Assembly (NCBI GenBank): GCA_040752255.1
Contig: JBFMFD010000059.1
Coordinates: 1 to 14,845, forward strand
Direction of reading: 5' to 3'
From: J051 sp040752255
GTDB taxonomy: Bacteria > Armatimonadota > Fimbriimonadia > Fimbriimonadales > ATM1
DNA: 14,845 nt
The notes beneath the pieces are model-generated. The model did no database searches, was not told where the DNA came from, and was given only the letters and a program-made list of their open reading frames with translations. The position numbers were made by a program, and so were the translations under genes. Below are positions 14,494 through 14,845 of this stretch, one piece after another (position 1 is the first letter of the stretch; every line of letters begins with the position of its first letter).

Positions 14494-14606
14494 CATCGCC
14501 GTTCGAGTTCCACGATCCTCTCATTCACATCATGCGTTACGTGTCTCATAGAAAACATGCTCCTTCTGTGTCTCAGGTGTACGCCTCCGGGTCTGCTGGC
14601 GGCGCC
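14494..14606. other. Convergent intergenic gap
   Basis: The gap lies between the symporter stop and the partial minus-strand gene. No convincing ORF, promoter or terminator hairpin was seen. Confidence 0.4.
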
Positions 14607-14845
14607 TCACCGGCCGCTCAGGCTCGAGGTCTTCTCTCCGGCGGCGTCGTAGAGCGCGACCTCAGGCCCGGTTTCCTCTCTCCAGATCACCGAAACCCTC
14701 TTCTTCCCGGCTGCGTCCAGCACGTAGTAGCCAGCGTGGCCAGACCGACTCGACGAGGCGAAGAGACCAACTCCGCGCTCCGCGCCGAGCGTCAGTCGCC
14801 CGACGCCCTCATCCAGGTCCAGGGAAGCTGCATAATTCGAGGGCT
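14607..14845 (-). CDS. C-terminal end of an unrecognised protein with repeat-like strands
   Basis: Only the last 78 residues are in the window (codons start at 14843; stop TGA at 14607-14609). It has short beta-type units with similar rhythm: ASLDLDEG, RLTLGAERGVGLFAS, YYVLDAAGKKRVSV and ALYDAAGEKTSSL. The LDAAGKKR/LYDAAGEK pattern resembles degenerate repeats often found at the ends of bacterial proteins with LyDaaGk motifs. No function can be assigned. The 5' part lies beyond the right edge. Confidence 0.65.
   Translation of the reverse strand, partial: PSNYAASLDLDEGVGRLTLGAERGVGLFASSSRSGHAGYYVLDAAGKKRVSVIWREETGPEVALYDAAGEKTSSLSGR

Noticed and set aside
14364..14558. Minus-strand small ORF starting MFSMRHVTHDV
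   Set aside because: Most of it is antisense to the symporter, with no ribosome binding site or family match that I recognise.

Overview
The window looks like a piece of chromosome from an uncultivated, fairly GC-rich (about 60% G+C by eye) double-membraned bacterium. The evidence is an outer-membrane beta-barrel gene, Sec-type signal peptides on several products, AGGAG-type ribosome binding sites and sigma70-like promoters. The mix of genes (HAF-repeat protein, DUF4139 protein, creatininase-family enzyme, saccharopine-dehydrogenase-fold enzyme, TPR/caspase-fold protein) would fit Armatimonadota or a neighbouring phylum, but that is inference and not proven here. No mobile elements, CRISPR arrays, tRNAs or rRNAs were seen. 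Coding density is high and no gap without a gene exceeds 300 bases.

Region 1 (1-3353, minus strand) reads as one envelope operon. In transcription order it holds a three-domain Ig-like exported protein, a PorV/FadL-type outer-membrane barrel, and an exported TPR plus caspase-fold protein that runs off the left edge. The caspase-like domain keeps the family framework, but neither the catalytic His nor the Cys is in place, so it is probably a pseudoprotease. A Cof-type HAD phosphatase lies upstream on the same strand, separated by a stem-loop.

Region 2 (4272-6638) has a DUF4139 protein divergent from the HAD gene and convergent with an FHA-domain protein. The FHA gene has a long acidic linker, a twin-arginine-like N-terminus and a dyad in its leader.

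Region 3 (6584-10200, plus strand) starts with an extended -10 promoter. It drives an ErpA/IscA-type Fe-S carrier with a duplicated Cys tail, followed 3 bases later by a pirin. After a stem-loop come a membrane-anchored HAF-repeat protein, a strong intrinsic terminator, and a lysine 6-dehydrogenase-like enzyme whose start codon lies only 18 bases past the terminator.

Region 4 (10209-12374, minus strand) is dnaA with a clear promoter, followed after 1 base by a creatininase-family amidohydrolase. dnaN is not next to dnaA, and no oriC-like cluster was seen. Region 5 (12458-14493, plus strand) is a thiamine pyrophosphokinase overlapping a sodium:solute symporter, a possible thiamine salvage pair. 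The right edge holds the C-terminal end of an unrecognised minus-strand gene with repeat-like strands.
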